Shown here piece by piece: positions 1 through 7,590 of a DNA stretch of 35,248 nt; the first letter of the stretch is position 1; each line of letters starts with the position of its first letter. Under the pieces are notes generated by a model that was given only the letters and a program-made list of their open reading frames with translations, made no database searches and was not told where the DNA came from. The stretch spans positions 1 through 35,248 of the forward strand of contig JADGFA010000045.1 of NCBI GenBank assembly GCA_016744065.1, written 5' to 3'. The stretch is from Gammaproteobacteria bacterium (GTDB lineage: Bacteria > Pseudomonadota > Gammaproteobacteria > SZUA-229). A program made the position numbers and the translations under genes.

Positions 1-1
1 G

Positions 2-86
2 TGTAGTGGTCTAATAGTACCGGACACCTTAATAAGAGATAATACTAATCAATTATTAAGGTGTCCGGTACTATTAGACCACTACA
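2..86. repeat. 85-bp palindrome of two IS-like ends
   Basis: Perfect inverted repeat: arms 2-35 and 53-86 (34 bp each) around a 17-nt centre. The outer ends read TGTAGTGG and CCACTACA, so the unit has the 5'-TG...CA-3' termini typical of IS3-family elements. It contains no ORF. It looks like two insertion-sequence ends joined head to head, or a very small MITE. The family is not identified. At the RNA level it would form a very strong hairpin. Confidence 0.7.
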
Positions 87-519
87 TTTAGATTGGATAG
101 TGTAGAAACTATATGCTGAAATATCCGGTGGTATACCAGGTTTTTTTAAAGAGTGTTGATAAACCGATACAAGCTGGTTTTTTGTACTAAATTTAATTAA
201 TGAGATTTTTCAGGGATAGAAATTATAGGTTTAATGATGTTGCAATTATTAATGGGGTTGAATTTTAAATGAATTAGCGTGACTATAATAAGTCATTAAA
301 ATTACTAGGGATCTTAGGTAAGAGTCAAAGACATTTTCTGGTGGGGATACCCTAATAGCAATTAGGCTTTATAAATTAACAAATATTCATCCCAAGCCTC
401 GTTAATTGATTGAATTAATAACTAACTCATTCTTTATGAGTGACCACACTGAGTCAATTACCGTTGATTAAGTACGATAATCTTTTATTATCGTACATAA
501 TAGAATATACTACTTTTCC
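87..519. other. Non-coding leader before the recombinase gene
   Basis: No convincing ORF on either strand. It holds a weak hairpin near 350-365 (CCTAAT/ATTAGG) and the 10-bp inverted repeat at 472-496, listed separately. No clear sigma-70 promoter or Shine-Dalgarno sequence was recognised before the ATG at 520. Confidence 0.5.
472..496. repeat. 10-bp inverted repeat upstream of recombinase
   Basis: GTACGATAAT (472-481) and ATTATCGTAC (487-496) are perfect inverted arms around a 5-nt centre (CTTTT). The end lies 23 bp before the start codon of a tyrosine recombinase. The geometry (about 10-bp arms, 5-nt spacer) fits either an operator or a recombinase core site. No second copy was found by eye in the window, so an att role is unproven. 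Confidence 0.5.
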
Positions 520-1545
520 ATGGTCGGACAGAAACTCAGTAATAAAACAAAGAACCTAGTCGCACGTATCAGTGATCGTGGCACCCGTGCTAATACCGAT
601 ATCGCCAAGGCTTCAGACCTCGAGTACTTCTGGGCCTGGGCTGAAATAGCACACCAACTTAATGAATCATACCCAGTACCTTGGGAAGTATTATTGCACT
701 TCGTGGTTACACACTTAGAGGGAGAATTCCCTGAAGGTGTCGAAGAAGCCTTAATTGCCGCAAAAATGAAGCAGTTCAAAGGTAGGCACAAACTCAAAAC
801 GGTATTACGTCGTGTATCCACGCTCAGCTGGAAGCATGGCCAGATGAATGTCTCCAGAGATAATAATCCTGCTTTCCATACATCTATAACTGAAGTTCTT
901 AAGAAAGCTGCTGATGATCCCTCTCATGCACGAAAAGCGGCACAAGCTGCTGATAAATCAATACTGGTTAAGGTCTTACAATCAATACCAGATGACATGA
1001 TAGGCAAACGTGACCGTGCTTTATTTGCTGTTGCCTGGTCATCAGGTGGACGCCGTAGATCTGAAGCGCTTGGAATGACCATTGAACAGCGAGAAGTATA
1101 TGAGGATTCCAATGGTGGTTACTATATATTCAACCTAACGCATATAAAGAATCGAAAAAATACTGATGAACCGCTCCGGGTTAAAATCGGAGGCATGGCC
1201 AAAAACTATCTAGATGACTGGTTGAGTGCGGCAAAAATAAAATCTGGGCCTATTTTTCGACAACTGACAAAAGGGGGGAAAACAGTTAAGGACTCCCCTA
1301 TTTCTGGGACTCAATTTTATCGTATAACCAAGAAACGATTTTTAGAAGCTGGTATACCAGGTCTTGATAACTTCTCTCCTCATTCTTTTCGTTCTGGTTT
1401 TGCAACTGAGCTTGGGAAACGAGGTGGAAATGTGGGTGATGGTATGGCGATGACTGGTCATAATTGCATACAGACATTTATGAGTTATTATCAGGCAGGT
1501 GCTGCAGAAAGTAATTCTGCAGCAAATATGTTAGATGATGATTGA
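520..1545 (+). CDS. Tyrosine recombinase/integrase
   Basis: A 341-aa site-specific recombinase that would cut and rejoin DNA through a phosphotyrosine. The catalytic domain is visible: arm Arg in AWSSGGRRRSEALGM, then box II with HSFR (HxxR), TGH, and the nucleophile region MSYYQAG near the C terminus. The N-terminal half is helical and matches a SAM-like core-binding domain in length. The start is the first ATG of the frame and has no strong Shine-Dalgarno. A 10-bp inverted repeat lies just upstream and may be its binding site. The gene stands alone, with no excisionase or cargo beside it, and differs in sequence from the other recombinases in the window. Family-level call is firm; element type is unknown. 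Confidence 0.9.
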   Translation: MVGQKLSNKTKNLVARISDRGTRANTDIAKASDLEYFWAWAEIAHQLNESYPVPWEVLLHFVVTHLEGEFPEGVEEALIAAKMKQFKGRHKLKTVLRRVSTLSWKHGQMNVSRDNNPAFHTSITEVLKKAADDPSHARKAAQAADKSILVKVLQSIPDDMIGKRDRALFAVAWSSGGRRRSEALGMTIEQREVYEDSNGGYYIFNLTHIKNRKNTDEPLRVKIGGMAKNYLDDWLSAAKIKSGPIFRQLTKGGKTVKDSPISGTQFYRITKKRFLEAGIPGLDNFSPHSFRSGFATELGKRGGNVGDGMAMTGHNCIQTFMSYYQAGAAESNSAANMLDDD

Positions 1546-1697
1546 TATACTAAGTATTGTTGTATTTGTTTAAGTTATTTTAATAAACACTATCCAAACA
1601 GAGTTTTAGTTTTTTTACACGGAACCAAATTATTAAAGTTTCAGGAAACGCAGTTGCATGTAGGTCTTCCATTAAATAAGAAAAGGGAAAGAACGAA

Positions 1698-4049
1698 ATG
1701 ATGATGGGTAAACTTATAATTCTATATGGTGAAAGTAAAGCATTACTCGTCAAACTAGAAAAACATGCATCGAGGTTAATTAAATATTTATATCAATTAG
1801 CCACATTAACAATTACAAATATAAGAAAACAAATACCAACTTGGTCTGCTCAAGCCTGGCAATACTACTATCGTTTAATAAATAAAGTTTTAGAATTAGA
1901 GGTTAAATATAGAATTATTATTACGATAATAATTCTATTGAGTCTTGTAGTTGCAAATTGGTTGTTTTTTCCTGATTTCAATAGGGTTCTTGAACATTAT
2001 TTCTCTACACAGAATCGCTTTTCTGGATTACAGGTATTATTTGTCTCATTGGGCGGTGCAATGATAGGGGCAACTGCAATTGCATTTTCTCTAATTATGT
2101 TTGCCATGCAAGTCAATGTGGAGCGTATGCCGCATGGGCTTTTTAAGAAATTCAGTTCTGATTTTAAACTTTTAGGCTCTTTTGCGATTACATTTTTTTT
2201 GGCAATTTTTATTACTTCTTTATCATTAATTCCAGATAACTCTTGGGTGACTCTTGCTGTACTGGTAGCAACCTGGTGTTTAATGCTTCTTTTGATATTC
2301 TTAATTTTGGCTTACAGAAGAGCTCTAGATCTAATCAGCCCAACGAAACAATTATATTTATTAACCATTGATACTAAAAAGGATTTAAATAGATGGTCTA
2401 AAGCCGCATCAAGACTAGCGCCACTTCTAGAGCCTTTAGATAATGAACAGGAACAAGAAAAAACGTTTAATCATGATTTAGGAAGAGTTACTTACTTTGA
2501 GTTGTATCCCTTCTGGACAGCTAACGCGCTTAATTCTATTTCGCACTGTATGTCATATGCTAGGCGATATGCAGAGCACGGGGATCACGAAGTCAGCAAA
2601 TATTCTCTTAACTCAGTAGTTTCAATAAATAATTCTTACATAAAGGCAAAAGGAAGCACATTCTTTTCGAACCATATGCTCTTAGAAGATCGATTAACTA
2701 CAGATAGCTTTATCAATGAGGTACTAGAGCAAATGAGACAGACTTTGCAATTAGGCCTATCTAGAGGAGATGAATTATTAATAGAACAAGCCTTTAGAAC
2801 TCTACACGACTTATGCCTAGTATACTCAACTATAGATTATGGTAGAGAATATGAAAATAAATTCCATGCATTTTTAGCGACCGGCTATTTATCTGATGCA
2901 TTGGAATCAACACTACCACATAATATGCCTGATGTTTTAATGGAAGGTTTAAGGCTACTAGGGAAATGTTCACTTATCTTATTGAGTAAAAGAAATACAG
3001 AATATATTACATCAATTTCCGAAAAAATTGGAATTATAGGATGCACGGGATCTATAAATAAAAAATATCAACCAGTGACACAGATTGCTGTTAAGCAACT
3101 TGCAATCCTGAGCTTTGAGTTAATAAGATGTAATACTCATGATATAAATTATGCGCTCAGTGAAGTTCTAGATGATGTTATTTTAGTTTCAAAATTTATC
3201 ATTAAAACTCCTGACTCACAGATTAATAGTTCGCATAGGAATAGTCTTGCGCCATATTTTTCACTCACAAGCAATGATGCTCTATTATCTTGGTTAACAG
3301 AACTATGTAATGCTTTATCTGATGCCAATGAAAATGACGAAAATGCAAAAAGGGTTATTTATCATATCGAAGAATGGTCAGATGATTTGTATTTACCAAT
3401 AAAAGATTTATTTGTACTTTCGATTACCAATAAATCTGGATTAGCCTTTGATATATCTCATTGGATTGTTCACGCTTTTAAGTTGCTGCTTGCTGTATCT
3501 AACGCATCTTCATGCACTATACATTCACGTGATGAACTCAGAAGTAACTCCTCGTCTTTGATAGCTATTCTTTCATGGGTGCCTGATGATCAAGAATCAA
3601 TAACATTTATAGAAAATTATCAACTTACCGAGTTACTGTTCGAAGCTGCGGTTGATGCAAACCAAAGAGATTGCATTGATATTGCGTACGACATTAGGAA
3701 TATGTTGGTTTCGTGGGCATTTAAGGGAGGCAGGCATCAAACTGGTTGGTCTATTCTTGAAAAATCATGCTACGCACTTGCATGCTTAAATATTATCTTT
3801 GATCTTGATGATAGTGTAATTTTAAATCTTATTGAAAATAATGTTTCTAAAACAGAATCTCCAGATGTTGAAGTCCGAAGAAGAGCCTGCAGAGACATTA
3901 CAAGAGAAGCAGGAGAAGTGCGACATCGAGAGTTTGAGATTAGACAAATTTATGCTGCTATGGCAGAGCTAGATCAAAATAGACTGCGAACACTGTTACT
4001 TGAAATAGCCAATAAATTAACCCCTGAAGATCAAAACACACAGAATTAA
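1698..4049 (+). CDS. Large four-helix membrane protein of unknown function
   Basis: A 783-aa protein with a short amphipathic N-terminal region, four predicted membrane helices (about residues 71-90, 112-136, 157-178 and 182-205), and a helical soluble domain of nearly 580 residues. The segment between helices 2 and 3 carries the polar stretch MQVNVERMPHG. The membrane part resembles DUF2254-type predicted membrane proteins in layout, but I could not confirm that. No enzyme motif was seen. The gene is monocistronic, with its stop 28 bp before the left core repeat of the Tn554-like element, so it probably belongs to the backbone next to the target. Function unknown. Confidence 0.75.
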   Translation: MMMGKLIILYGESKALLVKLEKHASRLIKYLYQLATLTITNIRKQIPTWSAQAWQYYYRLINKVLELEVKYRIIITIIILLSLVVANWLFFPDFNRVLEHYFSTQNRFSGLQVLFVSLGGAMIGATAIAFSLIMFAMQVNVERMPHGLFKKFSSDFKLLGSFAITFFLAIFITSLSLIPDNSWVTLAVLVATWCLMLLLIFLILAYRRALDLISPTKQLYLLTIDTKKDLNRWSKAASRLAPLLEPLDNEQEQEKTFNHDLGRVTYFELYPFWTANALNSISHCMSYARRYAEHGDHEVSKYSLNSVVSINNSYIKAKGSTFFSNHMLLEDRLTTDSFINEVLEQMRQTLQLGLSRGDELLIEQAFRTLHDLCLVYSTIDYGREYENKFHAFLATGYLSDALESTLPHNMPDVLMEGLRLLGKCSLILLSKRNTEYITSISEKIGIIGCTGSINKKYQPVTQIAVKQLAILSFELIRCNTHDINYALSEVLDDVILVSKFIIKTPDSQINSSHRNSLAPYFSLTSNDALLSWLTELCNALSDANENDENAKRVIYHIEEWSDDLYLPIKDLFVLSITNKSGLAFDISHWIVHAFKLLLAVSNASSCTIHSRDELRSNSSSLIAILSWVPDDQESITFIENYQLTELLFEAAVDANQRDCIDIAYDIRNMLVSWAFKGGRHQTGWSILEKSCYALACLNIIFDLDDSVILNLIENNVSKTESPDVEVRRRACRDITREAGEVRHREFEIRQIYAAMAELDQNRLRTLLLEIANKLTPEDQNTQN

Positions 4050-4077
4050 TAATAAGAATGTAATGACTTATATTTCC

Positions 4078-4093
4078 GATAATAACATTTATC
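4078..4093. repeat. Left core site of the Tn554-like element
   Basis: GATAATAACATTTATC: inner arms GATAA and TTATC around TAACAT. Outside on the left is TTTCC; inside on the right is AATAGTTAC. It is an exact direct copy of the site at 12163-12178. Confidence 0.65.
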
Positions 4094-4178
4094 AATAGTT
4101 ACAAGGCTTATATTGTTGATTTTATTGTATAAATTACATAGTTTACATGTTATCTATATCGGAAATATTGACCAGTTA

Positions 4179-4214
4179 TAATGTTTCCGATATTACTAAT
4201 TATCGGAAACATTA
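4179..4214. repeat. 14-bp inverted repeat resembling the target arms
   Basis: Arms 4179-4192 and 4201-4214 are perfect inverted repeats with an 8-nt centre (TTACTAAT). Their TTTCCGATA and TATCGGAAA cores match the outer target half-site TTTCCGATA at the left boundary. It could be a recombinase-binding site or an old, still empty target. Confidence 0.55.
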
Positions 4215-4362
4215 GAATTTATTCACTCATAAGCGGACAGTCAGAGTAATTAAACTAATAACAGAAGTCATCCTAAGCGGTAGTTAAGATTTTCTTGAAA
4301 TTACTTCCGCTAACAATCATAAGCGGACTGTCGTAACCGGGTCATCACATCAAAAAGCAGAC

Positions 4363-4447
4363 GTTGAACGCTGAGGTAAGTGGCGGAGCGTAAGCGGAGT
4401 CCAAGCCTGCTGCTTTATAGCTGGCGAACTTGACCGTTTTGTTAGGC
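4363..4447 (-). other. attC site of the GNAT cassette
   Basis: 85 bp from GTTGAAC (4363-4369, imperfect core) to GTTAGGC (4441-4447, consensus). The right side, CGAACTTGACCGTTTTGTTAGG, parallels the right side of the attC at 5547-5640. The TAA stop of the GNAT gene overlaps the GTTAGGC core. It is the last site of the array. Confidence 0.6.
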
Positions 4448-5023
4448 TAATTTGCATGATAAATGTAGTTTAACACCAGCCCATTCGTTTTTAATTATAC
4501 TGTATATAACTGAGTCTCTAACTCTTCCATCAGGCATAACCATGTGGTTTCTTAAAATTCCTTCTTCTTTTGCTCCTAAGCGTAATATAGCATTACGTGA
4601 ATTCATATTTAAATAATCAGTTAATAACTCTACACGATTTAAATTCATTTCTTCGAATGCGTGAGTAAGCAATAAAAGTTTGGCCTCAGTGTTTATACGT
4701 GTTCGCTGCCATGATTTTCCTAAAAAAGTAAACCCTATTTCAACTCGTTTATATGATAGGTTTGCTTTCATAAAACGAGTAGAACCAGCGACTTTATTGT
4801 TTTTTTTATCAATTATAGCGAATGTTATGCCATCACTAGATTCAAATGCTTCTAATGCATTATTTATAAATGAATCTATATCCTTAGTGTGTGGTACAAG
4901 GGTTACATGTAAATTCCATAGCTCCCCATCTGCTATGGCTTTACATAAGCCTTCTTTGTGTTTTTTAGTAATAGGTTCTAATCGAACAAACTTACCTTCT
5001 AATGTGATATTTTTAAATTCCAT
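4442..5023 (-). CDS. GNAT N-acetyltransferase (RimJ/RimL type), cassette gene
   Basis: A 193-aa protein of the GNAT fold (Acetyltransf_3 type), which transfers the acetyl group from acetyl-CoA to an amine. It starts with the family's usual LEGKFVRLEPIT strand. The acetyl-CoA loop region is seen in FTFLGKSWQRTRINTEAK, followed by NLNRVELLTDYLNMNSRNAILRLGAKEEGILR, the typical fourth strand and helix with the N-x-S-x-x-A-I-x-x-L-G-A-x-x-E-G signature. The substrate cannot be told; relatives acetylate ribosomal proteins, amino acids or drugs. It is the sixth and last cassette, between cores at 4441-4447 and 5043-5049. Its stop codon overlaps the attC core, as is common in cassettes. It needs an upstream promoter for expression. 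Confidence 0.85.
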   Translation of the reverse strand: MEFKNITLEGKFVRLEPITKKHKEGLCKAIADGELWNLHVTLVPHTKDIDSFINNALEAFESSDGITFAIIDKKNNKVAGSTRFMKANLSYKRVEIGFTFLGKSWQRTRINTEAKLLLLTHAFEEMNLNRVELLTDYLNMNSRNAILRLGAKEEGILRNHMVMPDGRVRDSVIYSIIKNEWAGVKLHLSCKLA

Positions 5024-5042
5024 CTTGTTTTATCTTTTATAA

Positions 5043-5083
5043 GCCTAACAGTTGAATTAACGAGACCCCATGTCTCGTTAAAT
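5043..5083 (-). other. Short attC-like site
   Basis: 41 bp from GCCTAAC (5043-5049) to GTTAAAT (5077-5083). Both match the RYYYAAC and GTTRRRY consensus fully. Inside is a perfect 10-bp stem, TTAACGAGAC with GTCTCGTTAA, loop CCCAT. It is shorter than the roughly 55-60-bp minimum of well-known attC sites, so it is either a deleted attC or an unusually compact one. It could also act as a hairpin in cassette mRNA. Confidence 0.5.
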
Positions 5084-5087
5084 ATTT

Positions 5088-5537
5088 TTATACCTTTTTC
5101 CTTTTTATAGCTATAAATAATGCAGATGCAAACATAGAGCTTATAATTCCGATAGTAAAACTAATTATACGCTCAATCCATAAGTTTTCATTTTTCTGCT
5201 TCTCATGGGCATCAAGTATAGCCATTACCGTTTTTTTGTCAGCCTCTAGAATTGGTGATAATTTTTCCCTTTCTTTTTCTAGAGACTTTAGAATATTTTG
5301 ATTTTTTATCATTATTCTTTTTTGCTCTTCTACAAAAGTAGATAAATCTTTAATATTTTTACCAACTGTTGTTAGTTTTTCTACTTGATAGGTGTATTGA
5401 AAATTTGATTCGGTTTCATACTTTTGTAGATAAACAAGAAAAGCCACAAAAAAACCAAGAATTGAGCCCCAAATAACATTCCACCATACTGGGTCAGCCC
5501 AAAATAATTTTATTCCTATACTTTTTTTGTTTTTCAT
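5088..5537 (-). CDS. Membrane-anchored coiled-coil protein, cassette gene
   Basis: A 149-aa protein of unknown function. It has a membrane helix near the N terminus (VWWNVIWGSILGFFVAFLVY), a charged helical middle of about 75 residues likely to form a coiled coil, and a second helix near the C terminus (IISFTIGIISSMFASALFIAI) ending in a basic IKRKKV tail. The layout suggests both ends in the inner membrane and a helical hairpin between. I chose the ATG at 5537; the longer frame starting at 5618 would be encoded by the attC of the neighbouring cassette. It is the fifth cassette. Confidence 0.65.
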   Translation of the reverse strand: MKNKKSIGIKLFWADPVWWNVIWGSILGFFVAFLVYLQKYETESNFQYTYQVEKLTTVGKNIKDLSTFVEEQKRIMIKNQNILKSLEKEREKLSPILEADKKTVMAILDAHEKQKNENLWIERIISFTIGIISSMFASALFIAIKRKKV

Positions 5538-5546
5538 ATTAATTAG

Positions 5547-5640
5547 GTATAGCGCCTTAATAAGTGGCCAAGCTGGCTGTTTAGCTTGGTCCAAGTGTGC
5601 GACGTTTTTGCCGCACACGAACTTGATTTACTTGTTAGCA
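5547..5640 (-). other. attC site of the DUF6194-like cassette
   Basis: 94 bp from GTATAGC (5547-5553, a degenerate core) to GTTAGCA (5634-5640). Two hairpins lie inside: CCAAGCT/AGCTTGG (5568-5574, 5583-5589) and GTGTGCG/CGCACAC (5595-5601, 5612-5618). The right side, GAACTTGATTTACTTGTTAGC, matches the other sites. The degenerate left core may hinder recombination. Confidence 0.6.
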
Positions 5641-6083
5641 GCTTTTTTATTAAACTTAATAACTGCATTTGAATGAGCCTCTTCTAGTAACGGTAACAGT
5701 TCGTTAAACTTGTTTTTACTAGGATTAAGTATTTGTACCCATGACATCCAACCATATATGGGATGGGGCATGAGTTCATTTTTTTCTGTAAAGTTATCGT
5801 TTGTGGCGATAATACAACCTTTAGCTGGCCTGGTTGGTCGTGAGCCGAACTTACATTCATATGTGTTTTGACTTAAACCTATACTGACTCTGTAAATGCC
5901 TTCTCTATCAAGCATTGATGCTTTGTCGTTTTCGCCGTCTTTTTCCTTTATTGTACAAAAGTAAACGCCATTTGGTAGAAGATTATTTGGATTATAAAAC
6001 AATGACGTTTCACCCCAACTAGATTTGGGTTTTACACCTTCAAATGAACTCTCAATATGACTGATAATTTCTTCTGGTCTCAT
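5628..6083 (-). CDS. DUF6194-like protein, cassette gene
   Basis: A 151-aa soluble protein that I place, from memory, in the DUF6194 family. Features that fit are the N-terminal PEEIISHIESSFEGV, then LPNGVYFCTIKEKDGEND, REGIYRVSIGL, the RPAKG segment, and a C-terminal PHPIYGWMSWVQILNPS followed by a final helix. The family has no established function; members look like small single-domain proteins with a YjbR-like or similar alpha/beta fold, but that is a guess. The start is supported by AGGAA about 5 nt before the ATG. It is the fourth cassette, between cores at 5634-5640 and 6099-6105. Confidence 0.7.
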   Translation of the reverse strand: MRPEEIISHIESSFEGVKPKSSWGETSLFYNPNNLLPNGVYFCTIKEKDGENDKASMLDREGIYRVSIGLSQNTYECKFGSRPTRPAKGCIIATNDNFTEKNELMPHPIYGWMSWVQILNPSKNKFNELLPLLEEAHSNAVIKFNKKAANK

Positions 6084-6098
6084 GCTATTCCTTTAGTG

Positions 6099-6187
6099 TG
6101 CTAACGTTTTAATAACCGGCCATTATGAGTGTAGGCCTGCTTTTTAGGCCGTAGCTCATAATGGTAAGGTGGATTTAATTGTTAGGC
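6099..6187 (-). other. attC site of the ABM-like cassette
   Basis: 89 bp from TGCTAAC (6099-6105) to GTTAGGC (6181-6187). A perfect 10-bp stem, CCATTATGAG (6120-6129) with CTCATAATGG (6155-6164), encloses an inner GGCCT/AGGCC hairpin. This is one of the clearest attC sites in the array. Confidence 0.8.
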
Positions 6188-6195
6188 ATATTCGT

Positions 6196-6522
6196 TTAGC
6201 TATCAATTATTTCATATTGACAAGGTGAAACAGTTATTGGCTCTGGAAAACCTTTTCCAAGGACTTTCATCTCGCCAGAGTTTTTACCCTCTGTATTTGA
6301 AAAACCAATATTTACTACGCTATTATAGCTGTCGTATGAATCCCAGACTACGATGTTAACGTACTTGTCTTTTTGGTCTTCATTCACTGAACGGTAAAAT
6401 GTTGAACTTACGAAACCTTTTTGTTTACGGAAGTAATCAACATACATGTCTCTTATTTCGATAGCTTTACTCTCCATATCTTCGGGCACTTCGATAAAAT
6501 TTATTACACTTATTTGTTTCAT
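6196..6522 (-). CDS. ABM-domain (monooxygenase-like) protein, cassette gene
   Basis: A 108-aa protein with the dimeric ferredoxin-like fold of the antibiotic biosynthesis monooxygenase (ABM) family. The first strand ISVINFIEVPEDMESKAIEIRDMY runs into helix 1. The typical KQKGFVSSTFYRSVNED...YVNIVVWDSYDSYNSVV follows (GF...S.....YVNI..W.S...). Family members range from quinone or polyketide oxidation to haem degradation; nothing here points to one substrate. It is the third cassette. Its TAA stop lies 9 bp from the GTTAGGC core of its own attC. Family-level call is good; function unknown. Confidence 0.75.
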   Translation of the reverse strand: MKQISVINFIEVPEDMESKAIEIRDMYVDYFRKQKGFVSSTFYRSVNEDQKDKYVNIVVWDSYDSYNSVVNIGFSNTEGKNSGEMKVLGKGFPEPITVSPCQYEIIDS

Positions 6523-6552
6523 ATAGCTGCCGTATTTATATGGTTTATTAAC

Positions 6553-6678
6553 ACCTAACGCCTAGCTAACCGGCAGGAAGCCGAACATGCCAGTTGGTTG
6601 AAGTGAGTTTGATGTTACCAGTTGCGCGGAGCGAATCAAACTAGCGGTTTCCTGTCGGTGTTGAGCTGCTTGTTATGT
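6553..6678 (-). other. attC site of the small membrane-protein cassette
   Basis: 126 bp from ACCTAAC (6553-6559) to GTTATGT (6672-6678). The outer stem ACCGGCAGGAAGCCG pairs with CGGTTTCCTGTCGGT at 13 of 15 positions. An inner stem, AGTTTGAT with ATCAAACT, is also present. It is the longest attC of the array. The upstream ORF ends inside it. Confidence 0.8.
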
Positions 6679-6925
6679 TTTTAATTATGCCTTTGATGGT
6701 AAGTGTAAATGATATTGTAAATATAATTGATAAAGTTACCAGAAGGCTAATATATGTTATTGGGTACTCGTTTAGTGACAAAATAACTAGAGTAGTGCCG
6801 GCTTTGCTGGCAGATAGAGAAAACTCAAAACCTATTAAGCCATTAATTATAAAAGCTGAAATTATTAAAGTAAGTATGCCCGGCTCGTAAACTTCTTTGT
6901 TTTTAATAATGTATGTAAGTTTCAT
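6641..6925 (-). CDS. Small membrane protein, cassette gene
   Basis: A 94-aa protein with two clear hydrophobic segments, GILTLIISAFIINGLIGFEFSL and YISLLVTLSIIFTISFTLTI, so probably a two-helix inner-membrane protein. No family was recognised. Its last 12 or so codons run into the attC site, and the TAG stop at 6641 lies inside the attC stem. The C-terminal tail SSSTPTGNR is thus attC-encoded, which happens in integron cassettes whose own stop has been lost. It is the second cassette from attI. Confidence 0.6.
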   Translation of the reverse strand: MKLTYIIKNKEVYEPGILTLIISAFIINGLIGFEFSLSASKAGTTLVILSLNEYPITYISLLVTLSIIFTISFTLTIKGIIKNITSSSTPTGNR

Positions 6926-6948
6926 GCTTTAAGTCATTTTTATTTTAA

Positions 6949-7041
6949 ACATAACGACCCAAGCTCAGCGACCCGGCGCACGGGACGCGTGGATTGCAAA
7001 CCACGACGTCATGCCGGGTTCGCTGCAGCGCATGGTTATGC
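6949..7041 (-). other. attC site of the cupin cassette
   Basis: 93 bp from ACATAAC (6949-6955) to GTTATGC (7035-7041). The stem AGCGACCCGGC pairs with GCCGGGTTCGCT, leaving one unpaired base, as expected for the extrahelical base that sets attC orientation. An inner CGTGG/CCACG hairpin lies within. It is richer in G+C than the neighbouring DNA. Confidence 0.8.
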
Positions 7042-7147
7042 GGCACTTGGTTGTGTACTTCATGGGCCTCTACTTTTCTGCTTACGACCAAAGGCGGCTG
7101 GTCGCGGTTACATTTTCCTTTCGTGATTATGAGGCGAAACTTTCTAT

Positions 7148-7564
7148 TCAAGGCTTTCGGATGGATCTTCCTTTACCTTTTTCAGCCACGATGAATTCCA
7201 GCCATCGAACACCTTCAGTCTTACTAGGGTTCCAATGGGAATGAGTGGTGCCGGCCGGAACGAGTAGGCTGTCACCGGGTTTTAGGGTAATGGGTTCCTT
7301 GCCCTCCTGCTGGAAAACTGGTGTCCCAGAAACTACATAGAAGGTGACCGCCGCCGGATGAAAATGGCGACGGTTGACACCACCTGGCTCGTACTTCACA
7401 TCTATGACTGTGAAGTCCAGATTCGCTGTGCCGTCCACTCCGCGTACTATGAGATCCGTAGGTGTTACCCCAGATTTTTGTGGGATGTCTTTCGGATCTT
7501 GTGCGTGAGCTACAGACGCAGCTAGAGCCGCCCCGAATAAGATGAGTTTAGTTAGTCTGTTCAT
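7148..7564 (-). CDS. Secreted cupin-domain protein, first cassette gene
   Basis: A 138-aa protein. It begins with a signal peptide (MNRLTKLILFGAALAASVAHAQ), so it is periplasmic or exported. The cupin barrel follows: motif 1 is PGGVNRRHFHPAAVTFYVVSG (the H-x-H and later residues bind a metal), and motif 2 is LKPGDSLLVPAGTTHSHWNPS (PGD....P.....H). Single-domain cupins of this type bind a metal and act on small molecules; the substrate is unknown. I chose the ATG at 7564, with GGAG about 7 nt upstream, over the longer frame from 7594. It sits first in the array, next to attI, where expression from Pc should be strongest. Its G+C content is visibly higher than its neighbours, suggesting separate origin. 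Confidence 0.85.
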   Translation of the reverse strand: MNRLTKLILFGAALAASVAHAQDPKDIPQKSGVTPTDLIVRGVDGTANLDFTVIDVKYEPGGVNRRHFHPAAVTFYVVSGTPVFQQEGKEPITLKPGDSLLVPAGTTHSHWNPSKTEGVRWLEFIVAEKGKGRSIRKP

Positions 7565-7590
7565 TTTCAATCTCCATTTCGATGAGTGCC

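Larger units (their letters stand above)
4050..4362. other. Left end of the mobile element, repeat-rich
   Basis: No gene. It contains the left 16-bp core (4078-4093), a half site TATCGGAAATATT at 4157-4169, the 14-bp inverted repeat at 4179-4214, and two similar segments beginning CATAAGCGGAC (about 4229 and 4318), about 89 bp apart. ATTACATAGTTTACAT (about 4134-4149) has a near copy, with A for T at one position, close to the right end (about 12073-12088). This is a plausible set of subterminal recombinase-binding sites. Confidence 0.5.

Noticed and set aside
129..1362. 13-bp repeat TGGTATACCAGGT at 129 and 1350 as att sites of the first recombinase
   Set aside because: The second copy is inside the recombinase coding sequence and the repeat is mostly a short palindrome, likely chance.
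5055..5080. Hairpin as a transcription terminator
   Set aside because: The following T-rich stretch is on the plus strand, opposite to cassette transcription, and the flanking core boxes fit an attC better.
5538..5618. Longer start for the cassette membrane protein
   Set aside because: The extra 27 residues would be encoded by the attC of the neighbouring cassette.
6945..7151. 68-aa minus-strand frame
   Set aside because: It lies within the attC of the cupin cassette and has no recognisable protein features; the stem structure explains the sequence.
7011..7244. 77-aa and overlapping 66-aa plus-strand frames
   Set aside because: They cross the attC and the antisense of the cupin gene; no Shine-Dalgarno and no protein-like pattern.
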